DNA from: Psychroflexus curvus | GTDB lineage: Bacteria; Bacteroidota; Bacteroidia; Flavobacteriales; Flavobacteriaceae | Reading direction: 5' to 3' | Assembly: GCF_020164585.1 (NCBI RefSeq) | Contig: NZ_JAIQZF010000005.1 | Location: 186,001-250,000, forward strand | DNA: 64,000 nt | The notes under the pieces: model-generated | Seen by the model: the letters and a program-made list of their open reading frames with translations, nothing else | Told to the model about the DNA's origin: nothing | Database searches by the model: none | Translations under genes and position numbers: made by a program | Shown here: in pieces, positions 8,194-18,004 of the stretch | Position numbering within the stretch: the first letter of the stretch is position 1 | How the letters are laid out: each line of letters begins with the position of its first letter

Positions 8194-9426
8194 ATGAAAT
8201 TTAACTCAAAATTTTTTTTAAGGCTGGCTTTGTTTATCACTCTGGCTGTACTCATATCCTACACTATGTTTCAAAATTTTGCTTTTAGCAATTTTGAAAC
8301 CCGCTCCGTAGAGATTCCGGCAGTTATCGAGCAGCAGCCTAAACCTTCAGTTCCAGACTATGACTCCTTATTTTCTGAAGAGTTAGACCTTTTGCAGGAA
8401 CAAATTCAGAAGAAAGCCAAACGCTACAGGATAAATGGATCTGTACTGGTTGCCTACAAAGACCAAATCCTGTATAAGGAAGATTTTGGATATAAAAACC
8501 CGATTACAAAAGCCCCGATGCAACCTGGCTTATCTTATCAATTAGCCTCTGTCAGCAAGCAATTTACAGCAGCTGCAATCTTAAAATTACATGAAAACAA
8601 AGTCATAGATATTGACCATCCTGTGGTTAGTTATTTACCGAATTTCAAGTTTGAAGACGTAACCGTAAGAGATTTATTGAAGCACAGATCCGGGCTTTGG
8701 AATTATATGTATCTCACAGAACAATACTGGGGTGAAAATATCGCACCCAATAATCTTGAAGTGGTTGACTTGATTAATTCGCATGCTCCGAGGCTTAATT
8801 TTCCTTCTGGAAGATATTTCAGTTACAGCAACACAGGATATGTCGTTTTGGGTGCTATTGTGGAGCAAATGAGTCAACGTCCTTTAGGTGATTATTTGAG
8901 AGAGGAGTTTTTACAACCACTCTGCCTCGATGAAACTTTTGTAGAAAAAACTGAACTAAATAAAACCAGCATCCTAAATGGTTACCAGCCCTACAGGCAT
9001 TCTTTGATAAATCTCCCTGCTGGTTTTCATAACAATGCCCTTGGAGACAAAGGCGTATATGCTTCTACACACGATTTATTTGTGTGGTTTCGAGATCTAA
9101 AGAATGGAAAAATACTGTCTAAAAAAAGTGTCGACTTAATGTTTGGACGTGACGAGGGTGGAAAAAATGAACGTTACGGAATGGGGTTTAGGATTGATAA
9201 AGACGGAAGCGAACCAGTCATCTATCATAATGGACTTTGGGATGGTTTTAGAAATGGCATAGAATATCATCCTAAGCAGGATCTTGTTGTTATAGTGATG
9301 ACTCATACACAAAACAAGCGTAAACGTTACTTCCAAAATCATATCGTAAGGTTATCCAAAACGCTCATTTCCTCAGCAAAAAAGCGTCTTGAACTCGAAA
9401 AACAAGAACCTGAGTTGATTTTATAA
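8194..9426 (+). CDS. Serine hydrolase of the beta-lactamase/class C family, membrane anchored
   Basis: 410 residues with one N-terminal membrane segment (about 8-26) and no clear cleavage site, so probably anchored with the catalytic domain in the periplasm. The SxxK motif is S119-V-S-K122, the YxN motif is Y211-S-N213, and the third active-site element is HNGLWDGFRNG near 343. These define the AmpC/DD-peptidase/esterase fold. Function could be D-Ala-D-Ala carboxypeptidase, esterase or peptidase; the sequence alone does not decide. About 20 residues at the C-terminus are charged (KKRLELEKQEPEL). The gene stands alone, with a repeat-rich spacer after it. Confidence 0.88.
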   Translation: MKFNSKFFLRLALFITLAVLISYTMFQNFAFSNFETRSVEIPAVIEQQPKPSVPDYDSLFSEELDLLQEQIQKKAKRYRINGSVLVAYKDQILYKEDFGYKNPITKAPMQPGLSYQLASVSKQFTAAAILKLHENKVIDIDHPVVSYLPNFKFEDVTVRDLLKHRSGLWNYMYLTEQYWGENIAPNNLEVVDLINSHAPRLNFPSGRYFSYSNTGYVVLGAIVEQMSQRPLGDYLREEFLQPLCLDETFVEKTELNKTSILNGYQPYRHSLINLPAGFHNNALGDKGVYASTHDLFVWFRDLKNGKILSKKSVDLMFGRDEGGKNERYGMGFRIDKDGSEPVIYHNGLWDGFRNGIEYHPKQDLVVIVMTHTQNKRKRYFQNHIVRLSKTLISSAKKRLELEKQEPELIL

Positions 9427-9439
9427 TTGCTTGCCTTTG

Positions 9440-9760
9440 GGCTCTTTTTTAGTTGCTGGTGTTTTGTTGTTCGTTATTCGTGGAATGCTATTAAAAGGTT
9501 TTAGATTTCAAGTCATTGCTCATGTCTTCTGATTCTTTTCTCTTTGTTCTATTTGCTATGTTCTCTTTACCTACTACTGACTTCTGAATATCAAATTTAC
9601 TTGGGTCTTGAATCTTGGTTCTTTTTTAGTTGCTGGTGTTTTGTTGTTCGTTTTTAGTAGGCTTTAAGTCATGGCTTCTGATTCTTGCCTCTGTTTGCTC
9701 TATGCTCTTTACTCTTTTTTACTATTTGCTACTGACTACTGACTACTAACTACTGAACTT
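9440..9760. repeat. Two diverged copies of an intergenic repeat
   Basis: A 33-bp stretch at 9443-9475 recurs exactly at 9620-9652. Each copy is followed by a similar T/C-rich tract containing GTCTTCTGATTCTT or GGCTTCTGATTCTT and then short CTACTGACT-type iterations (9738-9757 in the second copy). The unit is about 170 bp, has no coding potential, and sits between convergent genes. It looks like a non-coding flavobacterial intergenic repeat, not an insertion sequence. Confidence 0.65.
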
Positions 9761-12493
9761 CTAAAACTTCTTCCAAATCATCTTAATACTTTGTATAATC
9801 AAGGTAGGCGCGATACTAGCTATGGCGATGAGTATCCAAATTTTAAATTCAAGTTGCTGAAATGAAAAAACTGAAGCTAGCGCTGGCACTAAATAAGAAA
9901 GGATAACAGCAGCAAAACATAAGGCAATAGCCATCCAAACCCATTTGTTACGCGTTACCTGATTGTTGAAGAAATTCTCATTACTATCACGCATATTGAA
10001 CACATGGATAAACTGACAAAAGGCAAGACTAAAAAAAGCAATATTATTATTTATAGCTTCAGGTTCTCCCCATACAAAATGAGAATAAAGGTAAGCACCA
10101 CTTACTGATACTGCTATGATGAATCCATAAACCATAATCTGCATCCAGTTCTGTTTAGCGATGATAGCTTCTTTGGGGTCTTTTGGAGGCTGCAGCATTA
10201 CTTTGGGGGTTCCCCTTCCTATGCCCAGTGCAAGTGCAGGAAATACGTCTGAAAGTAAATTCAAAAATAAAAGTTGTAGTGGCAGAATAGGCAGTACAAA
10301 AATGGTAAAACTCATCAGGGCAATTATGAGAATCTCGCCCAGGTGATAGGATAGTTGATAAACTACGAATTTGCGAATGTTTCCGAAGATAATCCTTCCC
10401 TCCCTTATGGCTTCCACGATAGAACTGAATTCATCATTCTGAAGTACCACATCCGAAACCTCCTGAGCTACTTGAGTCCCTCGTTTCCCCATAGCGATAC
10501 CTATATCTGCTCTTTTCAATGCCGGGGCATCATTGACTCCATCCCCTGTCATCCCCACGATCTCTCCTTCTCCCTGATAGTGTTTGATCAAACTAAGTTT
10601 CTGCCCTGGATCTACCCTGGAGAATACGAGTGTCTCCAGAAGTTTTTTATTGTCTTTCTTATCCAGTTCTTCCTGAAGATTTTTACCGTGAAGCACATCT
10701 TTGTCTTTCTTCGCATCTTCTGTCGCAAGATGCGTTTGTTTAGCTACATTAAGCGCTGTACCAGGATGATCCCCTGTGAGCATAACTACCTTAATACCCG
10801 CTTTTTTTGCGATTTCGATGGAATCTGCCACTTCTTTTCGAGGTGGATCCAGGAAACCTATAAGCCCGACAAATACCAGGTCTTTTAAAAAATCTTCATC
10901 GTCAGGAAGCGAATCGGTTTGCTTACAGGCAAACCCAAGAACACGCAAACCATCTTCCGCAAGTACGTTATTCTTATCTTCCCAATCCTTTTTTTCATTG
11001 TCAGAAAAGGTTTTTACTTCACCATTGATTAAGATGCTTTTAGAGCGTTCCAGAATAGCGCTAAGAGAACCTTTGCCCGAAATATAGTAGCCGTCATCGG
11101 TTGTGTGAACTGTTCCCATAACCATGGATTCAGAATCGAAAGGATCGTGCAGCTCTCGACTCCATTTTTTTATTTCTTTATACAAATCTGAATCAAATCC
11201 TTTTACAAACTGAAGCAGGGCAATCTCCAGGGGGTCACCACTAATAAAAACTGCAGCCCTATCTTCACTTTTATTGTCTTTGTCCTCTTCTTCTTTCTCA
11301 TCACCCAAAGAAGCATCATTTGCTAACACCGAAATTTTAAGAATATCTTTTAAGTTCTTATTTCCACTTGTATGTTCTGAATCTTTCAGCTTTGGTCTGC
11401 TATCATCCCATTTCACTTTGGCAAGGGCCTGTCCTGGAAACTGAAAGGTATTCACGGTCAGTTCATTTTTGGTAAGCGTTCCTGTTTTATCGGTGAAAAT
11501 CACTGTAGTTTCCCCCAAAGTCTCTACCGCACCCAACTGCTTGATGAGTACATTTTTTTTGGACAAACGGTACATTCCTCGTGCTAAGGCAATGCTGGCT
11601 ACTATAGGTAAACCTTCGGGAATTGCAGCAATTGACCAGGCAATAGCTGTTTGCACCAACTGATATGTATCTTTACCAGCCAGCCATCCAAACACAAAAA
11701 AAGCAGCAGCCATAGCCAGTATGACCCAGATAAGGCTGCGGGTTAATTTATTGAGTTTTTGATTGAGTGGCGTTTCTCCCTCTTTTTGTTCTTGTACCAT
11801 GGTAGAGATATTACCTACCTCTGTATCCATACCCGTTTTAAAAACTATAGCTTTGGACTGGCCACCTGTTACAGCTGTTCCTTTATAAAGAATATTGGTG
11901 CGGTCTGCAACCTGCAGTTCCTCTTTCAATGTTTCAGCATTCTTATTGACGGGAACCGATTCTCCAGTAAGCGGAGATTCATCTACCTGAAGCTCTGTAG
12001 CTTCTATAACACGTGCTTCTGCAGAAATAAGATCACCGGATTCTACAATAAGGATATCCCCAGGAACCATTTCTTCCGCATCAATGCGTTTTTTCTCACC
12101 ATCCCTAAGTACGGTAGCTCTAACCTTATCCATTTTCTTAATGGCTTCCATGGATTTTTGAGCTTGATATTCCATCCAAAAACCAATTATGGTATTCAGT
12201 AACAGAACTACAAGAATGGCAATTGCTTCTGCTGTATCTCCAAAAATAAAAGCCAATACTGAAGCCGCCGTTAACAGATAAATAACCGGATTATTGATCT
12301 GCGAAAGAATTATTTCCCAAACAGAGCGCTGTTCATGCTCTTCCAATTTATTACGCCCGACTTCTTCAAGCTTTTTCTTAGCTTCATCATCAGAAAGTCC
12401 CTTGTCAGGATTGGTAGAAAAATGGTCTGTTAGTTCTTTCCAGTCTTTACGATAAGCCTCTTCATTAAAGCTATCCCTTGTGTGTACTGCCAT
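9761..12493 (-). CDS. P2-type cation-transporting ATPase (Ca2+-ATPase-like)
   Basis: A 910-residue inner-membrane ion pump. The actuator motif TGES is at 176-179, the ion-site motif PEGLP in TM4 at 292-296, and the phosphorylation motif DKTGTLT at 335-341. TGDGVNDAPALKRADIGIAM forms the hinge, and the C-terminus has about six membrane segments. The N-terminal cation-ATPase domain (residues 15-70) and PEGLP place it with the SERCA/PMR1-like P2A group, so Ca2+ (or Mn2+) export is likely; Na+ is possible. A charged Glu/Lys/Asp insertion near 390-415 in the nucleotide domain is a local peculiarity. It is a single gene with no visible partner. Confidence 0.92.
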   Translation of the reverse strand: MAVHTRDSFNEEAYRKDWKELTDHFSTNPDKGLSDDEAKKKLEEVGRNKLEEHEQRSVWEIILSQINNPVIYLLTAASVLAFIFGDTAEAIAILVVLLLNTIIGFWMEYQAQKSMEAIKKMDKVRATVLRDGEKKRIDAEEMVPGDILIVESGDLISAEARVIEATELQVDESPLTGESVPVNKNAETLKEELQVADRTNILYKGTAVTGGQSKAIVFKTGMDTEVGNISTMVQEQKEGETPLNQKLNKLTRSLIWVILAMAAAFFVFGWLAGKDTYQLVQTAIAWSIAAIPEGLPIVASIALARGMYRLSKKNVLIKQLGAVETLGETTVIFTDKTGTLTKNELTVNTFQFPGQALAKVKWDDSRPKLKDSEHTSGNKNLKDILKISVLANDASLGDEKEEEDKDNKSEDRAAVFISGDPLEIALLQFVKGFDSDLYKEIKKWSRELHDPFDSESMVMGTVHTTDDGYYISGKGSLSAILERSKSILINGEVKTFSDNEKKDWEDKNNVLAEDGLRVLGFACKQTDSLPDDEDFLKDLVFVGLIGFLDPPRKEVADSIEIAKKAGIKVVMLTGDHPGTALNVAKQTHLATEDAKKDKDVLHGKNLQEELDKKDNKKLLETLVFSRVDPGQKLSLIKHYQGEGEIVGMTGDGVNDAPALKRADIGIAMGKRGTQVAQEVSDVVLQNDEFSSIVEAIREGRIIFGNIRKFVVYQLSYHLGEILIIALMSFTIFVLPILPLQLLFLNLLSDVFPALALGIGRGTPKVMLQPPKDPKEAIIAKQNWMQIMVYGFIIAVSVSGAYLYSHFVWGEPEAINNNIAFFSLAFCQFIHVFNMRDSNENFFNNQVTRNKWVWMAIALCFAAVILSYLVPALASVFSFQQLEFKIWILIAIASIAPTLIIQSIKMIWKKF

Positions 12494-12953
12494 CTAACTA
12501 TGAGTTTTATGCTGTATTTACTAATTTTGCCAGGTGTTGCTATAAAACTGAAGTACTTCTGAATCTTCAGTCTTAGTACTTTTTAAACACCTTTTAAAAG
12601 TAATCGATTCAACTAGTCTTAAAATTAGTTTTTTTTATTCCAGATAAATATAATTTACTGGTTTTTTTGGCTGTAAGGTGAAATTCGACTTGTATGGGAC
12701 GGTCTAAATTAAATAAGCATAACGAATTTGCTAAAATGAAGTTTTATAAAACAAAAAAGGAGTCTATACTGGGAGCGGACTTGTTGCAAATGGGAACTTT
12801 TTCAAGAGTTTCCAAGATCTTCTTATCCTGAAAGCATCACCGAAATAATCAGGAAAGACAAACAGCTTTGCTTTTATGGTTAATTCTCAAAACAAAAGCC
12901 CAAGACATGCCGTTCGGGCTATCTTGGGCTTTCGCTATACTTTGTCAGGGTGT
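12494..12953. other. 460-nt gene-poor spacer
   Basis: Between two minus-strand genes. It holds the upstream region of the P-type ATPase and, at 12895-12932, a hairpin for the next gene. A 45-codon plus-strand ORF (12694-12831) is present but shows no signal or motif and is not called. Confidence 0.4.
12895..12932 (-). terminator. Hairpin downstream of the small secreted protein gene
   Basis: Arms AAAGCCCAAGA (12895-12905) and TCTTGGGCTTT (12922-12932) enclose a 16-nt loop that contains a further short GCC/GGC pairing. It lies 21 nt past the stop of the minus-strand gene at 12954. The U-tract is weak on both strands, so it may be a processing or protection hairpin. Confidence 0.55.
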
Positions 12954-13310
12954 TTAAATCCTTACTAATTCTTTTCCTTCAAGTGCTTTTTCAATATCTA
13001 CAGTTATATACTTATGGCTGTTGAAAAAGGATTTTCTGGAAGTCAATTTGATTGTTGCTATTAAACTTCCATTTTTCTCTTTAACAGAAGTAATTTCAAC
13101 TTTTTCTCCTTTCACGTAACTGTAATTAGGAAGTCCTCCATTCTTGATAATGAAATTGGCTCTAGGAAAATTGATGTGTTGATAATCATTATTTTCAACT
13201 TCGCCTATTGTCAAAACATCTCCAACATTTACGGTTGAATCTACATTTTGGGCAAAAATCATTCCTGTAAAAAAACTTGCTAATAGTGTGAGTAGTATTT
13301 TATTTTTCAT
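12954..13310 (-). CDS. Small secreted hypothetical protein
   Basis: 118 residues. The signal peptide (MKNKILLTLLASFFTGMIFAQ) would be cleaved after residue 21, leaving about 97 residues of soluble, beta-rich sequence (VKGEKVEITSVKEKNGSLIA and similar). The alternation of short hydrophobic strands and KGE/KNG turns resembles a small SH3-like or OB-like barrel, but I cannot name a family. It is probably periplasmic. It is flanked by an intergenic region on each side and appears to be its own transcription unit. Confidence 0.75.
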   Translation of the reverse strand: MKNKILLTLLASFFTGMIFAQNVDSTVNVGDVLTIGEVENNDYQHINFPRANFIIKNGGLPNYSYVKGEKVEITSVKEKNGSLIATIKLTSRKSFFNSHKYITVDIEKALEGKELVRI

Positions 13311-13500
13311 TGCTAAAAATTTTACTTGATTAAATTACAATATAATAATATTTAAAGCCTTTTTTTATAAAAAAACATTAATTGTTTATTATAAGATAGC
13401 TAAAATTACATATTTTTAAAAAATAGCAGTGAAAAAATCAGAATTGGGTCAATGTCTGAAACTGAATCTTAAGCCTTGATAATGTAGTTGAATAAATTGA

Positions 13501-13530
13501 AAAAAGAGGTTTTAAGAAACCTCTTTTTTC
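13501..13530 (-). terminator. Terminator after the secreted metalloprotease gene
   Basis: A 13-bp perfect stem (13501-13513 with 13518-13530, AAAAAAGAGGTTT) with a 4-nt loop and a T-run in both directions. It lies 26 nt beyond the protease stop codon on the minus strand. Confidence 0.85.
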
Positions 13531-13555
13531 AATAAAAGCATACATTCTTAAATTA

Positions 13556-16537
13556 TTATTCTACGATAATTTTTTTGGTTATTCTCCTGTAGCCGTCACT
13601 TAGTTCTAAGAGATAAATTCCGGAAGCGAGATGACTTAAATCTAGTTCTTTCCTGAATTGTCCATAAGCATCATAGTTATGTCTAAGGATAGATCGTCCT
13701 CTTAAATCATAAATCGAAAGCTGGAAATCTGTACTTGATGCTGTAAAAAATTGAATGTTGAATTTACCTTGACTTGGATTGGGATAGATAGTTAAGTTTT
13801 GGAGTGAGAATGAATCATTACTCAAACTCGAAATAACATTAATCGTATAGTCCTCGACCTCACCATCAAAGCCGATTTCACAGGCCAGAGGAACATCCTC
13901 AGCAGTTCCAAGATATTTGGTAGTTACCCGCATTCGGGTTTGACCTAAAACAGCATCCCCCGGAACTGCAATAGAGAGCGGAGAATTAGACGTGGGGCCA
14001 TTTTCTACATTGAAAGCAGTCCCAAGGTCGTATTCCTCGCCAGCATCATCCAGCTTGCAATTTTGATTCCAGTCAATCCATATATAGGTCTTCACGTCGT
14101 ATTCCCCATCCGTATTCACATTCACTGTAAAATCATATTGAGAATCCACCAGCAGATCCGTAATTATATCGGTGTAATCGCTGTAACCTGAAGGTTTACC
14201 GGTCTGCAGATTACTCAAAATCTCGGTTCCTCCGTCATTTATAATGACTCCCGTGGTACTGGTCTGGAAATCGGTATTTCCTGCAGAAGCGCAGGCTCCA
14301 TCAATAATCGTGAGACCTACGCTCTCGGTTTTTGTAACAGAAGAAGAGGTTCCTGTAATATCCAGCGTATAATCGCCTGGATTTAAATCTAAAAGATTAC
14401 TGATAGTTAAGGTAAAACTGCCATCTGCATTCAGACTGGACGGGGTAAAGGCGTAGGTGGCGGCCTGAGGTCCGGAAACCGTAAATTCTGTGGTTTCCGA
14501 AAAGCCATTCGAAGTTATAAACTCAAACTCATAGCTGGCGGTATCTACGTTGCACAGACTCTGATCTGGCGTTTGGGCACTGATAGTGAAATCCGGAGAA
14601 TTCCCGATAGCAAAGGGCTCAGTAAGCGCATAAAAGATATTATCTGCTGCCTCCACAAGTATTCTCGCCTCAGAGGTATCAGCAACGGAAGGCAAGGTTA
14701 TTTCGGCAGAGCCTGAGTTTGCAACCCCCGAAGCTAATACGAAAGAAAAGTCTTTACCTTTTTCTGAAAAATAAATATTTACAGTTTGGCAGTTTATTGG
14801 AGCTACATTGGTTTCACCTACGGTCCAGTTTAAAGTTTGTGTAGAGCCCGAGGCCCAGGTGGGTGGCGTTTGCACCTCAAAAGGCAAAGCATCTACCGTA
14901 GTAACCACTAACTCAGCAGAACTGGTATTTCCAGCAGGGGTAGAATTATCTCTTACGGTAAGTAGGAAATTCATATCTCTGGCTACCGAAGGAACCACCT
15001 CCCAGGTTGACGATAATGAGCCGGAGAGCACCGTACTAAAGGAAGGCATAAATCGATCTGGAGACGTCGTTGGTAACAGGGATCGGAAAAGCGGTCCTGC
15101 CGTAGAGGTAGATTCTGGTGGCATCGGTGCAGGAGTCGGATCGATTTGTTCCCACGTATAGGTTAACACATCATCTGCGTCCACATCTGTTCCCTCACCC
15201 CTCAAAACAAAAGGAGTCGATTTGGGAATCGAGTAATCTAAGCCAGCTTTAGCTACTGGAGCCGTATTGCCTGTGTCAGCTATACTCCCGCAATTGCTGG
15301 AGTTTCCCTGCGAAATATTCAACCACATTTCCTTGATACTTTCTCCGTGAAAGTAGTCATCGCTGTTGTTTTGCACGTTTGGTGCACAAATGCCGGCGTA
15401 ACCCATAATCGTTGAGGCACTTCCCGGCTCAAAGGACTTTTCCGTTCTGTTGCAGTCATTGTTTTGGGTATGGTTAGCTCCATATTGGTGCCCCATTTCA
15501 TGGATCACGAAATCTATATCAAATGTATCTCCTACCGGAGAGGAAGACCCGGTAACTCCACCAGCCTTCAAATTTGTACATGGCGAATTAAGATAGGCAA
15601 CTCCTCCTCCGCCCGTACTGAATACGTGACCTATATCATAATTGGCAGATCCAATAATTTCATCGCAGGTCGTTTGATTTTCACTCAGCATGGTAGAACC
15701 ACTATCGTTGGTATACGGGTCTGAATCGACGTCGGGACCTAAAAAGATGATATCTTCATTGGGAACCATCTCCATGGTCAAACCCAAATCACGCTCAAAA
15801 ATTCCATTGACTCTCGTCATGGTTGTATTCATTGCAGCCATAACCTGATCAAGCGTTCCGCCATGAAATTGAGCATATTCTACCGTACAGGCTAAGGCCA
15901 ATCTGTAGGTTCTCAGTTTTCCGTCATTAGCGTTTTTTAAGGCTTTAAATTCTTCATGAGACATCGAATTCCTAAGCGGAGCATATTCGGTTAAGCATTC
16001 AAAATCCTCCTTTTCTTTATCACTTGCAGAATTGATGTAGCTGATGTAGGTATTCTCCTTTAAATTATAGGGCTCAATAAAAACCGTTTTCCCTTCTGAT
16101 AGTACCATAGAACTCAATCCTTTTTCTTTTGACATACTAAAACGGATAATCACAGAAGGATTTTTAACACCTCTCCCAATATAAGACCTTATGTTTGGAA
16201 ATTTCTTCTGAAGCTCTGGAGTCATGACCGAGGCTTCCTCAACTCTAAAAGACTCCAATGAACCATCTGGATTGGGGAAATCTATGATTTTTGAAGGAGT
16301 TTTGTTAACACTACGTTTTGGAACCGTTTCTAAAAAACGTTCTAATTGTTTGAACTCTAATGTTAGTATGCTGCTTTTTTCTGGTGTTGACTTGGAAAAT
16401 TGAACTTTTTTAAGGCTATTTTTATCGGAATCCTTTACGGTCCAAAACGAACCCTGTTCTTGTGAAAAACCAAAACTTGAGACTAATAAAATTAGGGCAA
16501 GACTTATTACAATCTTTAAATTATATGATGTTCTCAT
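13556..16537 (-). CDS. T9SS-secreted reprolysin-like zinc metalloprotease
   Basis: About 990 residues from the preferred start MRTSYNL at 16537; an in-frame start 3 codons upstream at 16546 also exists. A signal peptide ends near FGFSQ. A propeptide-like N-terminal region of ~180 residues precedes the catalytic domain, with the metzincin zinc motif HEMGHQYGANH (349-359, numbered from 16546) and a downstream Met-turn candidate (STIMGYAG). Then come Ig/cadherin-like beta domains, a GEVED domain (GEVEDYTINV) and a C-terminal type A sorting domain (IYPNPSQGKFNIQ ... SGIYLLEL ... KKIIVE). The sorting domain implies export across the outer membrane by the type IX system. The likely role is extracellular protein degradation. 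Confidence 0.92.
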   Translation of the reverse strand: MRTSYNLKIVISLALILLVSSFGFSQEQGSFWTVKDSDKNSLKKVQFSKSTPEKSSILTLEFKQLERFLETVPKRSVNKTPSKIIDFPNPDGSLESFRVEEASVMTPELQKKFPNIRSYIGRGVKNPSVIIRFSMSKEKGLSSMVLSEGKTVFIEPYNLKENTYISYINSASDKEKEDFECLTEYAPLRNSMSHEEFKALKNANDGKLRTYRLALACTVEYAQFHGGTLDQVMAAMNTTMTRVNGIFERDLGLTMEMVPNEDIIFLGPDVDSDPYTNDSGSTMLSENQTTCDEIIGSANYDIGHVFSTGGGGVAYLNSPCTNLKAGGVTGSSSPVGDTFDIDFVIHEMGHQYGANHTQNNDCNRTEKSFEPGSASTIMGYAGICAPNVQNNSDDYFHGESIKEMWLNISQGNSSNCGSIADTGNTAPVAKAGLDYSIPKSTPFVLRGEGTDVDADDVLTYTWEQIDPTPAPMPPESTSTAGPLFRSLLPTTSPDRFMPSFSTVLSGSLSSTWEVVPSVARDMNFLLTVRDNSTPAGNTSSAELVVTTVDALPFEVQTPPTWASGSTQTLNWTVGETNVAPINCQTVNIYFSEKGKDFSFVLASGVANSGSAEITLPSVADTSEARILVEAADNIFYALTEPFAIGNSPDFTISAQTPDQSLCNVDTASYEFEFITSNGFSETTEFTVSGPQAATYAFTPSSLNADGSFTLTISNLLDLNPGDYTLDITGTSSSVTKTESVGLTIIDGACASAGNTDFQTSTTGVIINDGGTEILSNLQTGKPSGYSDYTDIITDLLVDSQYDFTVNVNTDGEYDVKTYIWIDWNQNCKLDDAGEEYDLGTAFNVENGPTSNSPLSIAVPGDAVLGQTRMRVTTKYLGTAEDVPLACEIGFDGEVEDYTINVISSLSNDSFSLQNLTIYPNPSQGKFNIQFFTASSTDFQLSIYDLRGRSILRHNYDAYGQFRKELDLSHLASGIYLLELSDGYRRITKKIIVE

Positions 16538-16606
16538 AATTACCAAACTTATATCAACTAAACTAATAATTTATTCTATCTTACTAGACAATTATATCAC
16601 AATTAA

Positions 16607-17140
16607 ATGATTATGAATTTAAGACTCATCTTATTATCAAGCCTTATCTTGTGTTTTATAGCTTGCAAGACCAATCAGGAATCCACAGAAAAAAAGAGTT
16701 TGAACAAAACCCTTATTACTAACTGTCCTGAAGATGGAGCTTGTACGTTTGACGTTTTAGACAACAAATCACTGGTCATCAAAACCGATAGTACCGGCGC
16801 AAAATATCCCCAGGTTTCCAAAGGAAAGCATAGGGTCTTGAAATTTGAATATAAGCGTAATCAGGATCCCAGAATCGCTGATGATGAATATTCTGAAGTC
16901 GTTTATGCTGAAATTGAATCCGATCAGGAAAATCTAGAGTTAAAAGACGAGGAGCTTTTCAAGGCCAAGCTTTTGTTTGGAAGACTTTGCTTTTGCAGAG
17001 GCCAGTCTGGATATATCCCTGTTGAAAAGGGGCTTCTCAAAGTAACCATAAACAAAGATGAGTCTGTCACCTACCGTTTTAATTTCGAAGTTGCCGAAAT
17101 CCCACAAGTCTTAACGAAAATTTCAGTCACTCAGAAATGA
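16607..17140 (+). CDS. Lipoprotein of unknown function
   Basis: 177 residues with a lipobox ending at Cys20 (LILCFIAC), so a lipid-anchored envelope protein. The mature part is mixed beta with conserved-looking elements (NCPEDGACTFDVLDNKS; LLFGRLCFCRGQSGYIPV) and three further Cys residues outside the lipobox that could pair. It is divergent from the metalloprotease with only 60 nt between starts. I do not recognise the family; comparable lipoproteins are common in Flavobacteriia. The start MIMNLRL could also be the second Met. Confidence 0.75.
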   Translation: MIMNLRLILLSSLILCFIACKTNQESTEKKSLNKTLITNCPEDGACTFDVLDNKSLVIKTDSTGAKYPQVSKGKHRVLKFEYKRNQDPRIADDEYSEVVYAEIESDQENLELKDEELFKAKLLFGRLCFCRGQSGYIPVEKGLLKVTINKDESVTYRFNFEVAEIPQVLTKISVTQK

Positions 17141-17379
17141 ACAAACTGAAGCAAAATTTATGATTGTTGCAGCTGATTTTAGTTTTCAAATAATGATCAA
17201 CGTATTAACTATATATTTTAGTTTTCAGGCTGCTTAAGACGCCAGGTCAAGTGAATACAATCATGGAGCTGGATATCTGGATGCATTTAAGTCAGCAGTA
17301 TTAAAATCAGAAAAATAAATCAACTAAACATATCACCTCAGTAAAAGCCTTTAAAAAAATCTCAATTCAATAAAAAAAC

Positions 17380-17387
17380 TATTTTTG
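17380..17387 (+). promoter_or_regulatory. -7 box of lspA
   Basis: TATTTTTG matches TAnnTTTG and lies 17 nt before the lspA ATG. No TTG at the expected spacing was found. Confidence 0.45.
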
Positions 17388-17404
17388 TGCTTTAAATCAA
17401 ACTT

Positions 17405-18001
17405 ATGTCGTTAAAGAAAGCCTCCCTACTTATCCTCCTTATTTTGGTGATAGACCAGGTATCCAAGATTTATATCAAAACCCATTTTATGTTAGGCGAG
17501 GAAGTCGATGTGCTGGGTTGGTTTCGCATTCTTTTCGTTGAAAACGACGGCATGGCCTGGGGTGCAAAGATTCCTGGAGCTTATGGAAAAATTATATTAA
17601 CCTCCTTTAGACTTGTCGCTATCGTGTTAATCGGTTATTGGTTATGGGACTCAATCAGAAAAAATTCGCCTAAAATCCTAATTCTTTCGGTGTCATTAAT
17701 TCTCGCCGGAGCCATTGGTAACATCATCGATTCGGTCTTTTACGGTGTGATTTTCGACAGTAGTCTGGGTCAGGTCGCCACTATGTTTGCAGAGGAGCCA
17801 TACGGCGAATTGCTCAAAGGAAAAGTAGTAGATATGCTGTATTTCCCGCTCTACAATGACATTTTACCCAGCTGGATTCCAATTTGGGGCGGCGAACATT
17901 TTGTGTTTTTCGAGCCTGTATTCAACATCGCCGATACGGCCATCAGTACTGGATTCGGAATTTTACTGGTCTTTAATAAAAAGGCATTTCCGAAGAAATA
18001 A
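17405..18001 (+). CDS. lspA: Lipoprotein signal peptidase II
   Basis: An inner-membrane aspartyl protease that cleaves prolipoprotein signal peptides after diacylglycerylation. 198 residues, longer than the ~165 of E. coli owing to an inserted segment (about 115-165) common in Bacteroidota. VIDQVSKIYIK (15-25) is the conserved first region. The catalytic aspartates are Asp109 in GNIIDS and Asp177 in FNIAD. Four hydrophobic segments are visible (6-18, 62-82, 91-110, 170-192). It serves the many lipoproteins encoded here. It is convergent with the next gene, with 3 nt between stops. Confidence 0.95.
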   Translation: MSLKKASLLILLILVIDQVSKIYIKTHFMLGEEVDVLGWFRILFVENDGMAWGAKIPGAYGKIILTSFRLVAIVLIGYWLWDSIRKNSPKILILSVSLILAGAIGNIIDSVFYGVIFDSSLGQVATMFAEEPYGELLKGKVVDMLYFPLYNDILPSWIPIWGGEHFVFFEPVFNIADTAISTGFGILLVFNKKAFPKK

Positions 18002-18004
18002 AAC

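Noticed and set aside
10355-10888. A 177-codon plus-strand frame inside the P-type ATPase gene
   Set aside because: It lies wholly antisense to a clear ATPase with all catalytic motifs; its sequence is the shadow of that gene and has no independent signals.
12694-12831. A 45-codon plus-strand ORF starting MGRSKLNKHNEFAK
   Set aside because: No signal peptide, family motif or good promoter; could be chance in a 460-nt spacer.
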